NCBI GenBank assembly: GCA_025453415.1
Contig: JALOQL010000041.1
Location: forward strand, 1 to 8,264
DNA from: Minisyncoccota bacterium
GTDB lineage: Bacteria; Patescibacteriota; Minisyncoccia; Minisyncoccales; UBA5738
Direction of reading: 5' to 3'
DNA: 8,264 nt
The translations under genes were made by a program, and so were the position numbers. The notes beneath the pieces were generated by a model, which did no database searches, had not been told where the DNA came from, and was given only the letters and a program-made list of their open reading frames with translations. This document shows positions 6,114 to 8,264 of this stretch, piece by piece; within the stretch, counting starts at the first letter, position 1; every line of letters begins with the position of its first letter.

Positions 6114-6133
6114 GCACCCCCGGTGCTTGTTTT
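6114..6133 (+). terminator. Terminator-like hairpin inside the divergent gap
   Basis: GCACC (6114-6118) pairs with GGTGC (6122-6126) around a 3-C loop, followed on the plus strand by TTGTTTT (6127-6133). The stem is short but GC-rich and the T-run is in the right place. No plus-strand protein gene precedes it, so if it works it would end a non-coding transcript from the hairpin-rich stretch. Confidence 0.4.
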
Positions 6134-6172
6134 CGTTTACAAACCTCATTTTTAAAATCGGCGCCAAAAGGC

Positions 6173-6178
6173 TAGAAT
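6173..6178 (+). promoter_or_regulatory. Possible -10 box of the acyl-CoA ligase gene
   Basis: TAGAAT, the same hexamer as the probable -10 box of the CAP gene, lies 56 bases before the ligase ATG. The expected -35 position holds only the A+T-rich TTTTAA (6150-6155, 17-base spacing). Transcription from here would give a leader of about 50 bases made up mostly of heptamer array C. Confidence 0.3.
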
Positions 6179-6197
6179 GATGTATGGATCGATTTTT

Positions 6198-6232
6198 ACT
6201 TTAATTTTTTCACTTTGAACTTTAAACTTTCA
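6198..6232. repeat. Heptamer array C immediately upstream of the acyl-CoA ligase
   Basis: Five 7-base units on the plus strand read ACTTTAA, TTTTTTC, ACTTTGA, ACTTTAA, ACTTTCA. Only TT separates the last unit from the ATG at 6235, so the array takes the place of a ribosome binding site. Unlike arrays A and B it has no inverted partner. Confidence 0.75.
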
Positions 6233-6234
6233 TT

Positions 6235-8264
6235 ATGTCGCTGAAACAAATCCATAACTTTTTCAACCCCAAGACCGTGGCTGTTATCGGCGCCAACGAC
6301 CGGGAAAACTCGGTGGGCTATTCGGTCCTCAGAAACATTAGGGACAGCGACTTCTCCGGAGAGATTTTTCCGGTAAACATCCATGACGGAACCGTGCAGG
6401 GCATCAAAGCATACGCCTCCGTCAAAGATATCGGCAAACACGTTGATCTGGCGGTCATCGCCACGCCCGCGCCCACGGTCCTGGACCTGGTCAAGGAATG
6501 CGGCCTGGCCGGCGTTGACGGGGTTGCGATAATTTCTTCGGGATTCAAGGAGGCGGGACCGACCGGGCAGAAAATGTTTTGCCAGATACAGGCCGCCGGA
6601 AAAAAATACGGCATCAAGATCCTGGGGCCGAACTGCCTGGGGTTCATCAATCCGCGCCGGGCTTTAAACGCAAGTTTTGCCCCCGAAATGCCCCTGCCGG
6701 GCAATATCGCTTTCGTTTCGCAAAGCGGCGCGCTATGCGATACGTTCCTGGACTGGTCGCTGCGGGACAATATCGGATTCTCCTATTTCGTCTCCATCGG
6801 CTCGATGGCCGACATCGGCTTCGACGAATTGATCGATTATTTCGACACCGATCCGGAAGTGACCAGCATCCTGTTATATATGGAATCGGTCAATTCCGGC
6901 CGCAAGTTTTTGAGCTCGGCACGGGCTTTCTGCAAAAACAAGCCTATTGTGTGCCTTAAAGCGGGACTGGGCCAGGCCGGTGCCAAAGCCGTGGCCTCGC
7001 ACAGCGGCACCCTGGCCGGCGATGATAAAGTGTTTGCCGCCGCTTTTGAGCGCGCCGGCATCATCCGCGTCGCGACGGTCAGCGAACTTTTCAATTACGC
7101 CAAAACCTTAAACCATTACAAAAAACCGGCGGGCGGGCGCCTAGCGATCATCACCAATGCCGGCGGTCCCGGAGTGATTTCGACCGACTATCTGACGGCG
7201 CACGGCGGCACCCTGGCCGAACTTTCGCCGGGAACGATAAAAGCTCTGGACGAGGTCCTGCCGGCCGCCTGGAGCCGCTCCAATCCGATCGATGTTTTGG
7301 GCGACGGGCAACCCGAACATTACCGCGCCGCGGTCAAAGCCTGTCTGGAAGATCCGAATGTCGACGGGATCATGACGATCCTCACGCCCCAAGCCGTCAC
7401 CAAAAGCGGCGAGACCGCGCAAATGATCGCCGATCTGCCGAATATCGAAACCAAACCGGTCTTCGCTTCGTTCATGGGCGCGCTGCGCGTCAAAGAGGGC
7501 ATCGATATTTTTATGCGCCGCGGCATCCCGGTTTATCGAACGCCGGAAAAGGCGGTCGCCTGTTTCCTGGGTCTCAACGAATGGCAGAAGAATCTGAAGA
7601 TCATCGAAACCACGCCGGAAGCGATTCCCGAGGAATTCAAACCCGACGCGGCCGCGGCTTTGGAAATGATGCTCCAAGCGGACCGCGAAGGAAAAACCAG
7701 CCTGACAGGCGCCTGGGCCCGCAAATTCCTGGATTGCTATGGATTACCGGCAAACCCGGCGTATCTTGCCCGCACCGCCAGCCAGGCGGCGGCGATCGCC
7801 AAAAAGATCGGCTTCCCCGTCGCGGTAAAACTCGAAGCCTCGGGACTGCTGCACAAAACCGAGGTCGGCGGCGTGCGCCTGGACATCAATAATTCCAATG
7901 CCGCCAAGGCCGCCTTCAAGGAAATCACCGATAACGCCAAAAAATTTTTGGATCCAAAGGATATCGACGGCATCACCGTGGAAAAAATGGTTTCCAAAAA
8001 ATATGAGCTGATCGTGGGCGCCAAATCCGACGTGATCTTCGGGCCGGTCGTTGCCTTCGGCATGGGCGGCGTGGCGGTCGAAGTCTTCAACGACGTCGCC
8101 ATCGGCCTGCCGCCGCTCAACATGGCCCTGGCCAAAAGCCTGATGGAACGCACCAAGATCTACACTCTTCTGGAAGGCTACCGCGGCATGAAAGGCATCG
8201 ATTTGAAGCAGCTCGAATATTTCCTGTATAAATTTTCCTATCTGCTGGTCGATTTTCCGCAGAT
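6235..8264 (+). CDS. ADP-forming acetate/acyl-CoA ligase (NDP-forming acyl-CoA synthetase), fused alpha-beta type; 3' end cut by window
   Basis: The frame is open from ATG 6235 to the window end (676 full codons). The single-chain enzymes are about 700 aa, so only some tens of residues should be missing. Domains in order: CoA-binding Rossmann domain (about 1-130) with VAVIGANDRENSVG; succinyl-CoA-ligase-like domain with GPNCLG (131-136) and VSQSGAL (from 161), and the phospho-accepting histidine H256 in ASHSGTLAG; second flavodoxin-like domain starting RLAIITNAGGPG (from 302); ATP-grasp domain from about 480 with AVKLEASGLLHKTEVGGVRL (H540-K541). The known reaction is acetyl-CoA (or another acyl-CoA) + ADP + Pi to acid + ATP + CoA, a cytoplasmic ATP-making step of fermentation in anaerobes and archaea. 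Exact acyl specificity cannot be read from the sequence. The start follows heptamer array C, has no Shine-Dalgarno, and gives the usual short N-terminus (MSLKQIHNFFNPKTVAVIG). Divergent from the glycyl-radical-domain gene. Confidence 0.95.
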   Translation, partial: MSLKQIHNFFNPKTVAVIGANDRENSVGYSVLRNIRDSDFSGEIFPVNIHDGTVQGIKAYASVKDIGKHVDLAVIATPAPTVLDLVKECGLAGVDGVAIISSGFKEAGPTGQKMFCQIQAAGKKYGIKILGPNCLGFINPRRALNASFAPEMPLPGNIAFVSQSGALCDTFLDWSLRDNIGFSYFVSIGSMADIGFDELIDYFDTDPEVTSILLYMESVNSGRKFLSSARAFCKNKPIVCLKAGLGQAGAKAVASHSGTLAGDDKVFAAAFERAGIIRVATVSELFNYAKTLNHYKKPAGGRLAIITNAGGPGVISTDYLTAHGGTLAELSPGTIKALDEVLPAAWSRSNPIDVLGDGQPEHYRAAVKACLEDPNVDGIMTILTPQAVTKSGETAQMIADLPNIETKPVFASFMGALRVKEGIDIFMRRGIPVYRTPEKAVACFLGLNEWQKNLKIIETTPEAIPEEFKPDAAAALEMMLQADREGKTSLTGAWARKFLDCYGLPANPAYLARTASQAAAIAKKIGFPVAVKLEASGLLHKTEVGGVRLDINNSNAAKAAFKEITDNAKKFLDPKDIDGITVEKMVSKKYELIVGAKSDVIFGPVVAFGMGGVAVEVFNDVAIGLPPLNMALAKSLMERTKIYTLLEGYRGMKGIDLKQLEYFLYKFSYLLVDFPQ

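Larger units (their letters stand above)
5898..6234. other. 337-base divergent intergenic region with several hairpins
   Basis: No convincing protein-coding gene is visible between the two divergent starts. From left to right it holds an A+T-rich stretch with TATATA/TATACT near 5911-5918 (possible -10 box for the minus-strand gene, but no good -35). GGCCGCG occurs three times, at 5937, 5965 and 5983. A large inverted repeat lies at 5994-6065 and a 6-bp hairpin at 6066-6082. A CG-rich tract (6084-6100) and a terminator-like hairpin (6114-6133) follow. A TAGAAT box lies at 6173-6178 and heptamer array C at 6198-6232. The middle part, 5960-6120, is far richer in G+C than the other spacers and suggests a structured RNA or a regulatory region. 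It did not match the conserved cores of tmRNA, RNase P or SRP RNA that I know. Confidence 0.6.

Noticed and set aside
5871..6118. Exact 11-base direct repeat ATCATGGCACC at 5871 and 6108
   Set aside because: Several 11-base repeats are expected by chance in 8 kb, and one copy lies within a coding sequence.
5898..6234. tRNA, tmRNA, RNase P or SRP RNA in the divergent gap
   Set aside because: No cloverleaf, no T-loop GGTTCGAATC-like core and none of the conserved core motifs of these RNAs were seen on either strand.
1..8264. CRISPR array, transposase, integrase or phage genes
   Set aside because: No spaced direct repeats of CRISPR size and no recombinase or phage-like protein are encoded; the heptamer arrays have no spacers.

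Overview
The window (about 50% G+C in genes, much more A+T-rich between them) looks like a piece of an anaerobic, fermentative bacterium, most likely a member of the Candidate Phyla Radiation (Patescibacteria, Parcubacteria group). This placement is inference from four things: the style of the CAP-domain surface protein, an ADP-forming acetyl-CoA synthetase, a tiny stand-alone NrdD-like glycyl-radical domain, and the absence of a recognisable Shine-Dalgarno sequence in front of any of the five visible start codons. All five visible stop codons are TAA.

Layout. Positions 2-238 (+) hold the C-terminal end of a periplasmic-adaptor (HlyD/MFP) protein. An 81-base A+T-rich heptamer-repeat spacer follows, then a complete RND-family efflux permease (320-3694, +). 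The permease and the next gene converge on one strong bidirectional hairpin terminator (3719-3761). On the minus strand, in the order of transcription, lie a small zinc-ribbon/glycyl-radical-domain protein (5625-5897), a rubrerythrin (4895-5479) and a membrane-anchored CAP-domain protein with a coiled-coil tail (3764-4846). The CAP gene has its own probable promoter, which overlaps the rubrerythrin terminator and would give a leaderless mRNA. A 337-base divergent gap (5898-6234) carries a large imperfect inverted repeat, a smaller hairpin and a terminator-like hairpin. It is followed on the plus strand by an ADP-forming acetate/acyl-CoA ligase (6235 to beyond the window end).

How the genes fit together. 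The adaptor and permease form an export pump module. Rubrerythrin (peroxide removal) and the NrdD-type glycyl-radical domain (whose radical form would be oxygen-sensitive) fit an anaerobe coping with oxygen. The acyl-CoA ligase would make ATP from acetyl-CoA. The CAP protein is a surface protein of unknown target.

Most worth a second look: (1) A+T-rich arrays with a strict 7-base period, each with its own unit, in three intergenic regions and each ending just upstream of a start codon; (2) the free-standing glycyl-radical domain, a possible spare part for anaerobic ribonucleotide reductase, next to rubrerythrin; (3) an RND permease with two extra hydrophobic segments between TM6 and TM7; (4) the structured divergent gap, which may encode an RNA.
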